DNA of 64,000 bases from Trichobilharzia regenti. Its lineage: Eukaryota > Platyhelminthes > Trematoda > Strigeidida > Schistosomatidae. Of this stretch, positions 31,518 to 43,199 are shown piece after piece. The DNA lies in NCBI GenBank assembly GCA_944472135.2, contig OX235262.1:169383509-169447508 (forward strand). Direction: 5' to 3'. Under the pieces are notes generated by a model that saw only the letters and a list, made by a program, of their open reading frames with translations, ran no database searches and was not told the DNA's origin. The position numbers and the translations under genes are program-made. How positions within the stretch are numbered: position 1 is the first letter of the stretch; every line of letters begins with the position of its first letter.

Positions 31518-33150
31518 AGCAATAAAGGTTAATAAAGCAGAATTTAATGAATTCATCAAATTTTGGTAGAACTCATTAGCTGAATACTCTATATACACGA
31601 ATATATATATTTGTACTTTTGAAATTACATTGGGAGATATAAGACTGTTAAGTAAATAAACTACATTGAATTAATTGGTCATGCAGAAAGACAGGGGGAA
31701 TATTTTCCAGGTCATGTTCAAATAGATGATGTGAGAGAGAGTATGAGAGATCAAAATTAAGATAAATTGAATTACACTTCAATTACATCACTTAGATAAA
31801 CAATTAGTCATTAGAGAATACAACAAGAATTGCAAACAGAGTAATATCAGTAGTAATTTGAAATTTCACAATATAACACGAGGAAAACGATACTATTAAA
31901 TTCCTAGACGTTTTTCTAGCGAAAATGAATGATGGCACAATCGAAACATCTATGTTTAGAAAGTCTTCATGGACAGGACAGTACATGAATTTCAAGAGCT
32001 TTGTTCCAATCCAGTATAAAAGGAACTTAGTCAGAACACTGTTCAATAAAGCACGAAAATTCTGTTCTGACAGTACTATTGAGCATGAAATAAGATCTTT
32101 GAATGATATTTCATCTAATAATGGATATCCTGAGAAGTTCATTAATAAATACTCTAAAGAAATTACCCCCTGCAAAACAATCCAAACATTTCCAAAGAAA
32201 CCTGTCTATATCAGTTTGCCGTTCAAAGGGGATGATGTACAGGAAGAAGTCAAACGAAGACTCAACAAAGCCATCAAGAGAACTTATCATGCTGCAAAAC
32301 TTGATATCCTTAACACCACCAAGCGAGTGCTTCAACAATCTGAGAAAGGCCAGTCCCCACTCCTCGACACTTCAAACCACGTATATCAGTTTGAGTGTGT
32401 TTGTGGCAGCAAATACACAGGTTGTACAGAAAGGCGATTGTCTACTCGCATGATGGAGCATTCGCCGAAATGGTTGAAAACAGTTGAGTTCAAAGTGCCA
32501 AAATCCTCAATAACAAAACATCTTGTAGATTACGGACATGATATCGACGCCGTCAAGTCATTCACCATCGTCAACAAACAAAGAAACAAGAAGATGCTTG
32601 CAATTGCAGAGGCTTGTGCAATTGGAATTTACAAACCAGCTCTGTGTATACAAAAGGAGATGGTCGTCACTCTGAATCTACCATGGTAATACGTTTTACC
32701 TATTATTCTTTCTCATTATTATTATCATTATTGTTCTTGTTTCATTTAAAACTATCATTTATCAGTAGGACTATCTTAACTCACTTTAACACTATTATTA
32801 TTATGACTATTACTATTGATATTACTCTGTTTGCAATTCTTGTTGTATTCTCTAATGACTAATTGTTTATCTAAGTGATGTAATTGAAGTGTAATTCAAT
32901 TTATCTTAATTTTGATCTCTCATACTCTCTCTCACATCATCTATTTGAACATGACCTGGAAAATATTCCCCCCTGTCTTTCTGCATGACCAATTAATTCA
33001 ATGTAGTTTATTTACTTAACAGTCTTATATCTCCCAATGTAATTTCAAAAGTACAAATATATATATTCGTGTATATAGAGTATTCAGCTAATGAGTTCTA
33101 CCAAAATTTGATGAATTCATTAAATTCTGCTTTATTAACCTTTATTGCTT
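31518..33150 (+). mobile_element. PLE with 0.34-kb inverted arms
   Basis: 31518-31858 and 32808-33150 are inverted copies with few differences. For example 'DITLFAILVVFSND' is encoded in both, on opposite strands. They flank a plus-strand coding segment of 0.8 kb. The right arm holds a decayed hammerhead-like fold: stem I CAG (33085-33087) and CTG (33127-33129), core CTAATGA (33088-33094), CAAAA in place of CGAAA, and a long stem III palindrome (33105-33125). The arm inversion is the pseudo-LTR arrangement of PLEs. Confidence 0.85.
31880..32692 (+). pseudogene. PLE RT C-terminus, linker and GIY-YIG nuclease; longest PLE frame in the window
   Basis: One uninterrupted frame of about 270 codons. 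It begins inside the RT domain after the catalytic YxDD region: 'DTIKFLDVFLAKMNDGTIET', then SMFRKSSWTGQYMNF (the PLE 'FLDV...T-x-RK...Y-x-NF' block). The linker 'NNGYPEKFINKY' and 'KPVYISLPFKGDDVQEEVKR' follows, then the nuclease 'YQFECVCGSKYTGCTERRLS', 'MEHSPKWLKTVEF', 'ITKHLVDYGHDIDAVKSFTI' and the tail 'LAIAEACAIGIYKPALCIQK'. The YIG block is YTG, with CT for RT. The N-terminus and RT fingers/palm are missing, so no complete protein can be made. Confidence 0.85.
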
Positions 33151-33154
33151 GTTT

Positions 33155-33655
33155 AAATGTGGATTAAGACAACTTCACGCTTAAGTTTAAATATCTGTTG
33201 AATACATTTGTAAGGAGCTGACTAAGTAGTGGTACACCACTTTCCCTTCTGACAACTTTTAATTCCCTTCACAGTATGGCATAGTTGTTTCTGAGTTGCC
33301 TAGGAAAAACTGAAGTGGAACAGTAAAGTACAACAGGTGAGATGCAAGAGTTAACGAATGGTGAACGTAGATGTTGAGTGATGCTTGAATGTCTTAACTT
33401 CTAAATGTAGAAGGTTAGATGGAACATTTTCTTATAAATCAACAAGATATGGGACAAACAATAAAGGTTAGAGAGTGGAACTATTTCAAGGTAATTTCAT
33501 GCTTGACTTAGTTCTTTTAAGGTGAAGAAAACTGTCTGATATTTGGAGGGATTTTGCTTTAAGCCACTTAGCTTGGACTACTGGCTTATGTCCAGCAAAA
33601 GGCTATTCAAGTGCTATTCATTTTGGAGTAGTCAAACTGAGACGAAATTGTCAGG
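33155..33655. other. No supported gene
   Basis: Unassigned DNA between a PLE and an RTE tail. No open frame of note. Confidence 0.45.
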
Positions 33656-33660
33656 TAATC

Positions 33661-34270
33661 AGACTATTATTATTATTGTTCCCTTGGGTTCCTAGTGGAA
33701 CATACAACTTCAACTGCACGTCTCTACTTGCTTCTGTCTTCCTTCTGCTGTGCTTTTCACCTCCATCCATGTTAGTCCATACTCTTTCAACTCCTCTCTC
33801 TTCACACCATCTCCTCCATGTCAACCTTGCACTGACGTCCCACTCGCTGCTTCCATTTCGGCCTGGTTCCACTCGGGGAATGGCCTGACGCGCGCGATGT
33901 TACCCAGCGGCCTCCTCAGTGAGCGAGTGTCCAATCCATCCATCTCCACTTTCCTCTACATATTTGTTGGGCGATTGGTTCTTGTGTTGTTTGTTTGTTC
34001 CCATAGTTTCTTGTCAGTTATTCTTTCCAGACCGGCCATCTGATCTTCAGTATAGAGCCAGCGAAGACAGTTGTTGATAAAGGTCTGCAACAGGCTGTTG
34101 GAAATATTCTTTGTGACTCGCCCGCCAAGTTTCTGATCCGTAAAGAACTGACTGACTTGACCTTTGTATTGAAAATACGACTGGATTTTGTTGTTGATGC
34201 TGAGCGACGAAGATTTCCAGATTTTTTTCAGGTAATCAGATAGATAAGCATATTTGAAGAAGCTGATGAA
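33661..34270 (-). pseudogene. RTE 3' fragment (RTE-B subfamily)
   Basis: The 3' tail of ATT repeats, 'GTTCCCTTGGGTTCCTAGTG', and the coding end with 'WRRWCEERGVERVWTNMDGG'-type text match the full RTE at 48.8 kb. It reaches the 'CTGATGAATG' region near 34270. A segment of about 30 bp at 34232-34260 ('TAATCAGATAGATAAGCATA') interrupts the match to the 49.36-kb sequence, an insertion in this copy. The 5' end is truncated. Confidence 0.8.
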
Positions 34271-34444
34271 TGAACTAAATGCCACTCAACAGTACACACA
34301 GATATAGGTAGGTTTTATGCTACGTAAAATGCAAATATATTTATATTTATGAATTGTTGTTTGTTTAACCTTCTAATCCCTTTATCATCAATCTAAGAAA
34401 TAATTTAAACAATCTATCATCTCATCACACTTATTCTTACTAAA

Positions 34445-36412
34445 ACAAATTTATTATTATTACTATTGTTCCCTTTAAATCTTAGAGGAACATAGGGATT
34501 CAGCCACCTGTCTCCATTGAGTTCGGTTCTCTGTCAATGTTTTCATCTGGCTCCACATCTGCTTACATTCCTTCATCTCCTCTTCATATGACTTACTCCA
34601 TATCACCCTTGCACTGACGACAGACTCACCGCTTCTCTTTCAGGTCCCACTCGAGTGATGGCCTATCATGTAATGTCACTTGATGGAGCGCTTTCTCGGA
34701 GTATGGCCGATCCACCTCCATTTCCTCTTGCATATTTGTTGCACAGTCGGTTCCTGCTCGGTTAGTTTTCTCACTGCCAGAGATCCCACCCTGTTGCTGA
34801 TCTTTTCTGGCCAGCCATCTGATCTTGGGCAGAACTGAGCAAAGAAAGCTGCTGATGATGGTCTGCAGTTTGTTCAAAGTGCCTTTCCTGGCATGGCGGC
34901 GAGCCAAGTCTCTGATCCGTATATTAGCACTAACTGACTTCACATCGGAGTTGAAAATCCGGATCTTATTTTTAATGCTGAGTGCTGCTGACCTCGATAC
35001 AGACTTGAGAGAAATGAAAGCTTGCCTTGTTCTCCCGATGATCCTCACTGCTTTGATAATCTCATCAGTTCCGTCCGCCTGTAGTTTAAACGGTGGGTAG
35101 ATGAAGAGGTTGCTTCTTGCAGATTTCTACCATTTATTTTGGCTGACTGTTGTCCGTTGCTATTGTTGTTGCTGTTACTGCTGCTGTTGGCTAGGAATCT
35201 TCACCACCTACCTCTATTTTCTCCATGTTCACCTGAAGGAAGTTCTATCTTCTCTGGATGCTTCTTCTGTCAACTTGTCGCTTTTCACTTGATTATCTTC
35301 CATTTTGTGGGAAATCAGACATATATCATCGATGAAGTCCAGATGTTTTGTGTGGGTCTCTTTTATGCCTGTCCTCTCGTTGCCTGCCGCTGTCTGTCGC
35401 ATTATCCAATCTACTGCAAAATCATTACAGATAGTAGACAACCTCCCGCCTTCACTTCTTAGGACTCCATGAGTTTCCCGTTGTGGATTACTTGGCACGC
35501 AGCATTGTCGGACAACTGTTGGATGAGATGTATAATTGTCGGCGGCCCCCGTAGTAACGAAGTAGTTTCCAAACCATCTCTCGATCGGCGCCGTCTGCTG
35601 AAGGCCTTTTCAAAGTCAATAAAGCTGAGATAGAGAGCCGACTGCACTTCCAAGCCTGTTCAATGATGATCTGTAGGGTAGCGATTTCATCGATGCATCC
35701 TGATTGCCTTCAGGACTTCTGTTCTCGTTGAGGGGTTGATGTCCACTGGTAGTTCTGCTTCCACTGTTGGTATTATAGGACGCATTGTAGGTTGTGAGCG
35801 ATTTAGAAGTCTTCTGAAGTGTTCAATCCAGTGTTTACTTTGCTCCACCTCTTTGGTGATTGGTTTTCCATTGTCATCGTTCACTGGCTTGATTTGTGTG
35901 GAAACTTTCTCGGATAGGAACCTAGTTGTTTGGTAGAATGTTGTGAGGTCTCCTTTGCCTGGATTGCAGCTTGTTCTGCTTCACTGTCCATAGATTCATA
36001 ATACTGTCTTTTGCCTTTCCTAACACTTTTCTTTACTCTTTTATTCAGTGTATTGTAGTTTGCATTTAACTGCTGTTTTGTTACTCGTCGATGCACTTGA
36101 TGACATTTTGTTCCACCATCCCTCGTTCTTCTTCTAGTCTTTATTTGTCCGTAGTGAGCCACTGTTTGTCTTGTCTCCTCTTTCTGCCTAGAACCTTCAT
36201 GTAGGTTGGACTCCTCACCGCTTCCAGGCTGTTTCAGTGCTTTTCAGTGAAACGCTGATCTCTTTGCTAGTGTTGATTTGTTTCTCCGCCTTTTTCTTAT
36301 GATTGCAATGAAGACATCCCTTGTATCCTGATCCTTCAGTTTTTGAGTACTGAACAACTTGACTTATGGTCTGTCTAGAGCTCCTGTTTCTTTGAAAGCT
36401 TTTAATCTACTG
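34445..36412 (-). pseudogene. RTE retrotransposon, about 2 kb (RTE-A subfamily)
   Basis: From the 3' tail ('TTATTATTATTACTATTGTT') this copy runs through the C-terminus ('NKIRIFNSDVKSVSANIRIR'), the RT ('LDFIDDICLISHK', where ADD is IDD; 'FIDFEKAFSRRRRSRDGLET'; 'HIVNIxPSTRTEVLKAIRMH'-like text) and the post-EN region ('QLNANYNTLNKRVKKSVRKG'). It stops near 36412, where the text still matches the EN-RT linker of the 49-52 kb element. At least five frame breaks. The D of the RT triad is substituted, and a deletion and rearrangement sits after FEKAF. Confidence 0.85.
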
Positions 36413-36414
36413 AA

Positions 36415-36800
36415 ACAAAATACCATTCAAAATAATTCAGTATAAAGACTAAGACATGATAGAGCAAGACATACGCTAAAAATGCTGAAATGTCCCATCG
36501 AAGCATTTTTGGCAATCATAAACATGGCTGAAACACAAATATTTAAAACTCTCTTATCATCTGATAACTGCTGATAAAAAACAAAAAACACGAAAACTGC
36601 AGAGTGTATAAAAGCTGAAAATTTGTTTTTTCACTGCTGAGATAATTAAAGTAGTATTTCATTATTATAAGCATGTTAACATTATTTGCGTCTTACTGTC
36701 TCATTTGGTTTTCAACGTTACGACTGAATCTGAAAAGTTCTGACTCTTATCTAGTCTAATGTGTGTTCCACAACTGTCCTTTAAGTAGCTTTTGTTCCTT
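36415..36800. other. No supported gene
   Basis: AT-rich DNA between RTE and family P. No recognised feature. Confidence 0.4.
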
Positions 36801-36806
36801 TGTTAA

Positions 36807-38115
36807 ATGTCCAGAAATCGTTTCTCTCTTCTTATAATACCGAGAAAATACAATGCACTGATTACAGCACTCTACTCGAACTCATGCAGCCAGGTGAGAG
36901 ATTACGGCGAGTTGTCATCTGAGCTGTTGACGACTAGTGGTGTCCGTCAGGGATGCCCATTATCCCTATTCCTATTCAACTTCATTAAAGATCTGCTGAT
37001 GGCCTTAACCCTAACTCACTTCAGAGACACAGGGACTGACTTGCTACCAGGGAATAATCTCGTTGACTTAGAATATGCAGACGATATAGTCCTTCTAAGT
37101 GAGGACGCTGACAAAATAAACCAGAGTCTTATGAACACCTTGAGTTGCAATCTATGAATGTTTGGCATTGGATTAGCTCCCGCCGAATGCAAGATGATGT
37201 TACAGGACTGGACTACACTGACTCCTAGATTAGAAATAGGGAGCGAAGTGGTAGAGCACATTGACCACTTCACTTACTTGGGAAGTATCATCAGTCAACG
37301 TCAACGGGTTGATCTCTGACAAAAACTCAGCACGGATACAGAGGGCTAGTCTTGTATATGCCAGTTTACGCCGTCTCTGGCTTAGTAGACGTGATATCCA
37401 ACTGGCTATCGACCAAGGGGCGTGTGTACTACTTAGCAGCAATTTGCTCTATCCTCCTCCACGGTAGTGAGTGACACATGGCAATTAAAATTGGAAGACA
37501 TAAAAAGTCAGGCTAGCTGTCTTTGATCATAAGAGTCTCCGCTCTATCTCCCGTGTGAAGTGGTATAACAAGGTGAGCAATATTGAGGTTAGGCATAGGT
37601 TGAGTGCTAGGTAAGGAGAGGAAGTCAATCGAGGAGACTGTGAAATTACACCGATTGAGATGGTTAGGACATGTCTTAGTATGTCTAGTCATCGCCTTCC
37701 TCGACAATGGGCAGTGTTAGCTGACGTACGCTGGACCGGGTTGGAAAAGAGAAGGCCAGTGGTGTTCAAACCAAAACATGGCTGCACCAATCCATAAAAT
37801 CCACAGCAGTTAGTCTAAGCCACGTAGGAACATGTAGACTTCCTGGTTGGGGTCCTCAGGACGCTAAAAACCAATAGTTAGAAATTGGTGGTATGGCTCA
37901 AAATCGGTCTCAACGAATAGCGCAGATGCATCCACTCTCTGTGACTTATGATTTTCAATGAAACTACATTGTTCTTCGTTATTACTATTCCTTTGTCTCA
38001 TACCTCTGTTTACTGTCTCTATTATGCATTTCTTCTACTTTCTTCTCTTGCTTTGTGTGCTACATGGAGTGTGGCGACCTGAACTGCTGCACATGGGTGC
38101 AAAGTTCTACATCGA
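36807..38115 (+). pseudogene. Non-LTR 'family P' RT fragment with 3' UTR
   Basis: The frame 36807-37157 contains the RT blocks 'TSGVRQGCPLSLFLFNFIKD' (motif B, RQGxPLS) and 'NLVDLEYADDIVLLSEDADK' (catalytic YADD). Downstream, with shifts, come 'MFGIGLAPAECKMMLQD'-like text, 'LEIGSEVVEHIDHFTYLGSI', 'RASLVYASLRRLWLSRRDIQ' and a 3' UTR ending with 'GTGGCGACCTGAACTGCTGC' near 38069. The copy retains YADD but lacks motif A and the EN domain, so it is 5' truncated. Relatives: 5.1, 57.9 and 60.7/62 kb. Confidence 0.8.
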
Positions 38116-38119
38116 AAAC

Positions 38120-39215
38120 AGATAGATAGACAGATAATACAGATAAAGTGTTTATTTACATGAGCGCCTTAATTACACCCAACCGAAAAATTCAAAGTAT
38201 TTGAAAGCACTTTTGGCTAAAGGTGGAATATTTCACTCAGTACGAGAAACAAGTTCACAAGAATAATAATGAGTAAAATAGATCACTCCGATCTATGCAT
38301 AAAGTTCACAGTTGATATAAAAAGAAATCCAAATAAAACAACTATCAAACAGTTTCTGAATACTAGGTACGATATATGTCTTATTAAGCAGCTTATTTTA
38401 TGTATAGCTCATTGTCATGAGTGATGCTGAATTATTACCAGATGTTTGGTTATTCAGTGTCGGTTACTTCTCAGCCATCAGACTGTTCCAAAATGAATAA
38501 CATGTTTTATTAGAAATTAGTCAGCAGTCCTTGTCAGATGGCATAAGTTCAAATCCCTTCAAATTTCAGGTTGTCAATTTCACTTTTAAATAGGCTAGTT
38601 GGACTTACATGAACTGGTTCGTTTGCATGACTCTACTAGCATAGATAACACCGGATTTGAAACTACCTTGAACTGTGTATTTCATCTGACCTTTCCTGAC
38701 CTTTACGATATCATCTTTGTTTTAGAAAGATATTTTCTTTGTTCAGTGTTCTACGTAAGGAAGTGAAGACAGTCTGATATCATTCAGACAGTCTACATTT
38801 CTACAATTTGTTAATTCATGTTTCCCGCCTATTCTTCGTCATTGCTCTCCCTCAGCTTAATCCCTCCTGAGTCAATTAAGAAATACAGTTTACATTGTGG
38901 AGGGCACTACAAGCTATCATTTGGGTAAGCAGGATGTCGCTATATCAACTTCTTAATGCTGTTGCAGGTAGATAAATAGACTGATGCAAGAAATTAGTGG
39001 ATATTTTCTCGTACGATCCTGAGCATCTTCTCTATACACAAGCCTCTCTCCCTCCACGCATCTGTCTCATCTGGTAGGGCCAGAAAAAACTAAAGAACTC
39101 TACAGCATACCTTATTCAGCATACATTTTATGTGATGAGAGAAGTGTACAGCATGACAAATATTATTAACTTACTGAGAAACAAGAAGTGAATAGACCGT
39201 TTTATTGTTTCTCTC
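38120..39215. other. No supported gene in 1.1 kb
   Basis: No repeat copy or coding frame recognised. Short GATA-like text at 38120-38150 follows the family P tail. Confidence 0.45.
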
Positions 39216-39220
39216 ATTCA

Positions 39221-39462
39221 TTTTTTTTATTTCTTTACGTTCCCAGTGAAGCATACGGCTTCAAGCTAGAGGCTTAGAGTTTCGATAACAATGGTGTTTG
39301 CTTTTACGGGATGGGTTGATAGCCTCTTGCCCAACCTACCCTCTTTACCAGTCTTATTACTGGCTTAGTGAGGTGAGCTAAAGGAGTGCCTCGGTGGCCG
39401 GGGATAAAACCTCGAACCATCTGAATGGTTGGTAGGCATTCCATCGCTGCGCCGCCGACGTA
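39221..39462 (-). repeat. SINE-3 (tRNA head plus RTE-derived body)
   Basis: The minus-strand head is 'CGTCGGCGGCGCAGCGATGG', with B-box-like 'GGTTCGAGGTTTTATCCC'. The body 'CAGTAATAAGACTGGTAAAG', 'AGGGTAGGTTGGGCAAGAGG', 'CTATCAACCCATCCCGTAAA' and 'GTTATCGAAACTCTAAGCC', and the end 'GCTTCACTGGGAACG', follow. Same architecture as the 18.9-kb copy. Confidence 0.75.
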
Positions 39463-39914
39463 CAGTAGCACACAGACCTACCAAAAATATCAAGTGGCTT
39501 CTAAGTGACCGCAGGTAGAACACCGAAGGCCAGAAAAGCGAAGGCTTAATAAAAACAATATTTACATGAATACTCTAAAAGATCAACGTACAATGTGTAG
39601 GTTACGAGGGCTTAAAACCGTACATCACTATGGAGGTTCAATTGAAGTTCTGTTTAATACACGAATTTTCGTTTCAGATTAGGCTCCTTAAAAAGCTCAA
39701 TACACTTCAACTTACTATTTAGGAAGTCAGTAGTTTAATGTGATGATATAGAAGAAATTTTTTCATTTAGACATTTAGAAAACAGGAAGACTGAGCGAAG
39801 AAATATTTACTTTTTAGTTAGATCCTCATCTCTGTCCCTATTCTAATAAACATATAAAGCATTTTTATTACAATACACAACAATTTACCAATCAAGTGGA
39901 GGGCGATATGTTTG

Positions 39915-40544
39915 TTAACAATAATTAGTCATGCATTTATTCCCCTTGATAAATTTGAATAAAGCGAGAACAACATTGATTTGTGCAGGATTATTCGGGA
40001 TATGGAAGTTAAATCCAAGGGAAAGCACTTCCATTTCTATGCGGCTTAAATTCAGACTCGACAGATTATATACAAAATCCTCAGGATTTTCTGGGAAGAC
40101 TTCATATATTTTTTCCTTTGTCAGAGATTTCGTCAGGGTTTTATAAAAATTTTCACAGGTTTTCTGTTGAAGCTCTTGAATGAAATTGATGAATTTGATC
40201 CGGCAAACTATGTTCAAACTATTGACGACACCGTCAAAGGATCTGGCTTCATTTCTCAATTTTGCAATCAGAGATTCTGTTGATTCAATATGCGATTTCG
40301 TAATGCGTCGGAGGTTTTTGAGAGAGGGTGGCAATTTGCAACTACGGAGTGACTTCATGAGATGCCGAGGAAAGCAGTGGAACTGCAAGCATTCATTGTA
40401 AAACTTTATTCGAGTAACTTCTCTGGATATTCTGCAACAAATTGTCACCAAGCGATCCAGTGACTTGAAAGATTCCGCGGGGAGGCGATTTTTGAGAAAC
40501 TTCATGCATTCTGCACAAATCAATGTTGTTCTCGCTTTATTCAA
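39915..40544 (-). pseudogene. PLE N-terminal region (upstream of RT), open through both terminal repeats
   Basis: It starts within the terminal repeat ('MNKARTTLICAECMKFLKNR'), continues with basic helical text 'CKLPPSLKNLRRITKSHIES', 'AKLRNEARSFDGVVNSLNIV' and reaches 'YNLSSLNLSRIEMEVLSLGF' with NFHIP, the conserved block just upstream of the RT domain in PLE proteins ('LS...L-x-x-E...LS-G-x-FxxxP'). It then runs straight into the opposite terminal repeat ('NVVLALFKFIKGNKCMTNYC'). There are no RT or GIY-YIG residues. Frame openness over 209 codons suggests a young copy. Confidence 0.75.
39932..40543 (-). mobile_element. Mini-PLE: terminal repeats, N-terminal frame, 12-bp target duplication
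   Basis: AATAATTAGTCA flanks both sides (39920-39931 and 40544-40555). Inverted terminal repeats of 36 bp ('ATTTGAATAAAGCGAGAACA'... to TTTGTGCAG) lie inside both ends. Between them is an open frame on the minus strand, 39915-40544, of 209 codons that reads through both repeats. At 612 bp it keeps PLE ends and only the upstream part of the protein. The tail ('CATTTATTCCCCTTGATAAA', 39934-39953) is present at one end only, as at 24.1 kb. Confidence 0.85.
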
Positions 40545-40559
40545 ATAATTAGTCAGTGT

Positions 40560-41390
40560 AACATATTAATGGGTGATAATTAACAAAGGAAATTAATACA
40601 TACAATTAAAAGGTAGACATTGTTACAACACGTGGATTATTGCATAAGGCATAATTTTGGAAAAATGAAAAATAATTAAGAAATAAGCGTGTACACAAGT
40701 TGATCATGTGACAGATTGGTAAAGAAAACAAAATGATTTGAACAATGATAACTTCTAACTAAGGATGAAGTGGTCATGAGAATAAAATAATTTTACAAGG
40801 ATAACATGCAATTAAAGATAAAGTAGTCAGAAAAAATTTAATAATTTGGGCAATTTTAATTTTTTATAATTTTTAAAGGTTTAGGAGGAGGGTGGTGAAG
40901 TAGTCCGGTTTATACATTAATCTAACGATGGCCAAGGTAAGAGAAGTGTCTGTACAAATTTTTCACAACTCAAAAATTTCATATAAGCACTTTCAATCCT
41001 CTATAGCTTTTAAATCAGTGTTCAACTTCACAACTTTGTTTTTTGATCAAATTTCAAATATGGAATTCTAAAGCAACCAACTCACTGTTATATCCGTATA
41101 TCAGTAAGTGAGAAATGGTGTCCTGAGTGAAGACAGCTAAAAAACACGAATTTTATTTTAAATCATTAAACAAATAGAAACACTCCACAAAGTAATAAAC
41201 AAAGGTGTATATCATTCTTTGAATCTACGTTCATTCAATTGGCAATGAGCTACACATAATGTTCGATGATTGAATGATCAGTCAAGACAAAAGGATAAAA
41301 CGTGGGCACTGTAGTAGCGTATAATTGCAAGACAAAACTTAATTTCAAGAGTTAGTTTGTCGAGATTCGATCTGTTTCGAGTTTGTTAAC
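40560..41390. other. No supported gene
   Basis: AT-rich. 'GGGCACTGTAGTAGCGTATA' near 41304 may be a trace of repeat Y (20.4 and 63.8 kb). Nothing else recognised. Confidence 0.4.
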
Positions 41391-41394
41391 GGAT

Positions 41395-41760
41395 GATATC
41401 TGTTAGAGAACCATTAAAAACCTGGATGTACAGGAGAGCTGCTTCGCCACAGTTTGTGACTCCTTGGTAGTACACATACACTGGGTCTGCCAGGTTGTGT
41501 GTGAGGACAAATGCTCACCATTGACATTGGTTGGTGGTCACGCGAAAACCACAAATTGTTAAAGGCAAAATCTCATAGGCCATTAAATCGGGTTTCACGA
41601 GGCTAAATGGCCTACGAACTTGCCTTGTTACCGAAAGGTCCTAGGTTCGAACTCCGGTAGGTGTGTGCTGTTAAGGAGTCCAGAACTAGGACGAAACGAA
41701 TGTCCAGTACTTCCTACAGGCACTCATTTTTTATGTAAATGATATCAATCTGTGGTCAAA
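41395..41760. repeat. Head-to-head pair of hammerhead-type SINEs
   Basis: 41395-41480 is a minus-strand SINE end ('GATATCTGTTAGAGAACCAT'), followed by 'GTGTGAGGACAAATGCTCAC' (the SINE leader). 41590-41760 is a plus copy: 'TGGCCTACGAACTTGCCTTG', B-box 'TAGGTTCGAACTCCGG', 'GGAGTCCAGAACTAGGACGA' with GAAAC, 'TGTCCAGTACTTCC' and the 3' end 'AATGATATCAATCTGTGG'. The core in the plus copy reads TTAAGGA. Confidence 0.7.
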
Positions 41761-41764
41761 CTTG

Positions 41765-42100
41765 AAACAAATTAAGGTATAAGCAATGGATTCAGACTCG
41801 AGTGAACATTAAACATATGGATGTAATCAGTTGAAAAAGTCAATGGAAGTGAGAAAATTGATCACAAAACAGTTGAGCAGAATATAATTAATCCGCTGTC
41901 ATCAGTATATTGTTATTATTATTTCCATTTGAGTTTACATTTTATTCTCGTAACCTTACTGAACAACATTATTAATGCAAATGTCTTGTTTGATTATTAC
42001 CCGCATATTAAAATTCGACATTTGAATCGTAAGTATCATTTGGAATAAGGCCAACACTAACATTATTGATATCACTTTAAAGTCATGTACCTCCAATAAA
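41765..42100. other. No supported gene
   Basis: AT-rich spacer without recognised features. Confidence 0.4.
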
Positions 42101-42104
42101 AATA

Positions 42105-43195
42105 TTATTATTTTTTCCTTTAATTCCTAGAGGAATATAGGGATTCAGCAACACATCTACATTGAGTTCGGTTCTCTGCTAACGTTTTCACCTAGCTCGA
42201 AGTCTGCCCACATGCTTTCATCTCCTCTTCACATGACTTCCTCCATGTTAGTTTCGCAATGATGACCTACTCGCCGCTTCTTACTCGGGTTCCAATGGAG
42301 CAATGGCCTACATTGCGTGTGATGTCACTTGATGGATTGTTTTCTCAGATTATGGCCAAACCACCTCCATTTCTTCCTGCATATTTGTTGCGAAATCGGC
42401 TCCTTCTAGGTTAGTTTGCTTATTACTAGAGACTGTGTCGCTGATCTTTTCTTGACGGTCATCTGATCTTGAGTATTGAGCGAAGACAGATGTTGATGAA
42501 AATCTGTAGTTTGTTCGAGGTGCCCTTCGTGACGCGGCGTGGCGCCAAGTCTCTGATCCGTATAGTAGCACTGACTGACTTCACATCGGAGTTGAAAATC
42601 CGGATCTTGTTTTTCATGCTGAGTGCTGTTCAGCTGCACACAGACTTGAGAGTAATGAAAGCTTTCCTTGCTTTTTCTCGGTTCTCGCCTTGATGATATC
42701 TTCATCAGTTCTGTCCGCCCTTAATTGAAACGATGCTTTACAGGTAAGTAGGTTTCTCCCATTTATACTGATTGTTGTCTGTTGTTTTTACTGTTGCTGT
42801 TGGCCAGGAATCTTCATCACCTCTGTTTTCTCAATGTTCAGCTGACGGAAGTTTTATGTTCCCTGGATGCTTCTTCTGCCAACTTGTTGCTTTTCACTTG
42901 CACATCCTCCATTTTATGGGAAACCAGACATATATCATCGACGAAGTTCAGATCCTCCAGATGTTTTGTTTGGGTTCATTTTGCACCTGTTTCCTCGCCA
43001 ACCGCTGTATGTCGTACTATCCAGTCTACTGCAATCAGGAAAATCATTGGAGATAGTAGGCAGCCAGCCAGCCAGCAAGCTTGTCTTACCCCCATCTTCA
43101 CTTCAAAGGACTCCATGAGTTTCCCGTTGTGGATTACTTGGCACACAGCACACAACTGTTGGATGAGATGCGTAATTGTCGGCGGCACCCCGTCC
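42105..43195 (-). pseudogene. RTE fragment, RT motif B to 3' end (RTE-A)
   Basis: The minus reading includes 'CVICQ'-type shifts but clear blocks: 'QVIHNGKLMESFEVKMGVRQ' (43115 back), 'LLSPMIFLIAVDWIVRHTAV' (43055 back), FVDD-like text at about 42940, 'KQQVGRRSIQGT'-like text, and the C-terminal 'RDFASSLLVISKLT' region. The 3' end 'AATTCCTAGAGGAATATAGG' and ATT-rich tail lie at 42105-42145. It is truncated just upstream of motif B, and a repeated CCAG/GCCA segment at 43061-43076 marks local slippage. Confidence 0.8.
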
Positions 43196-43199
43196 AATA

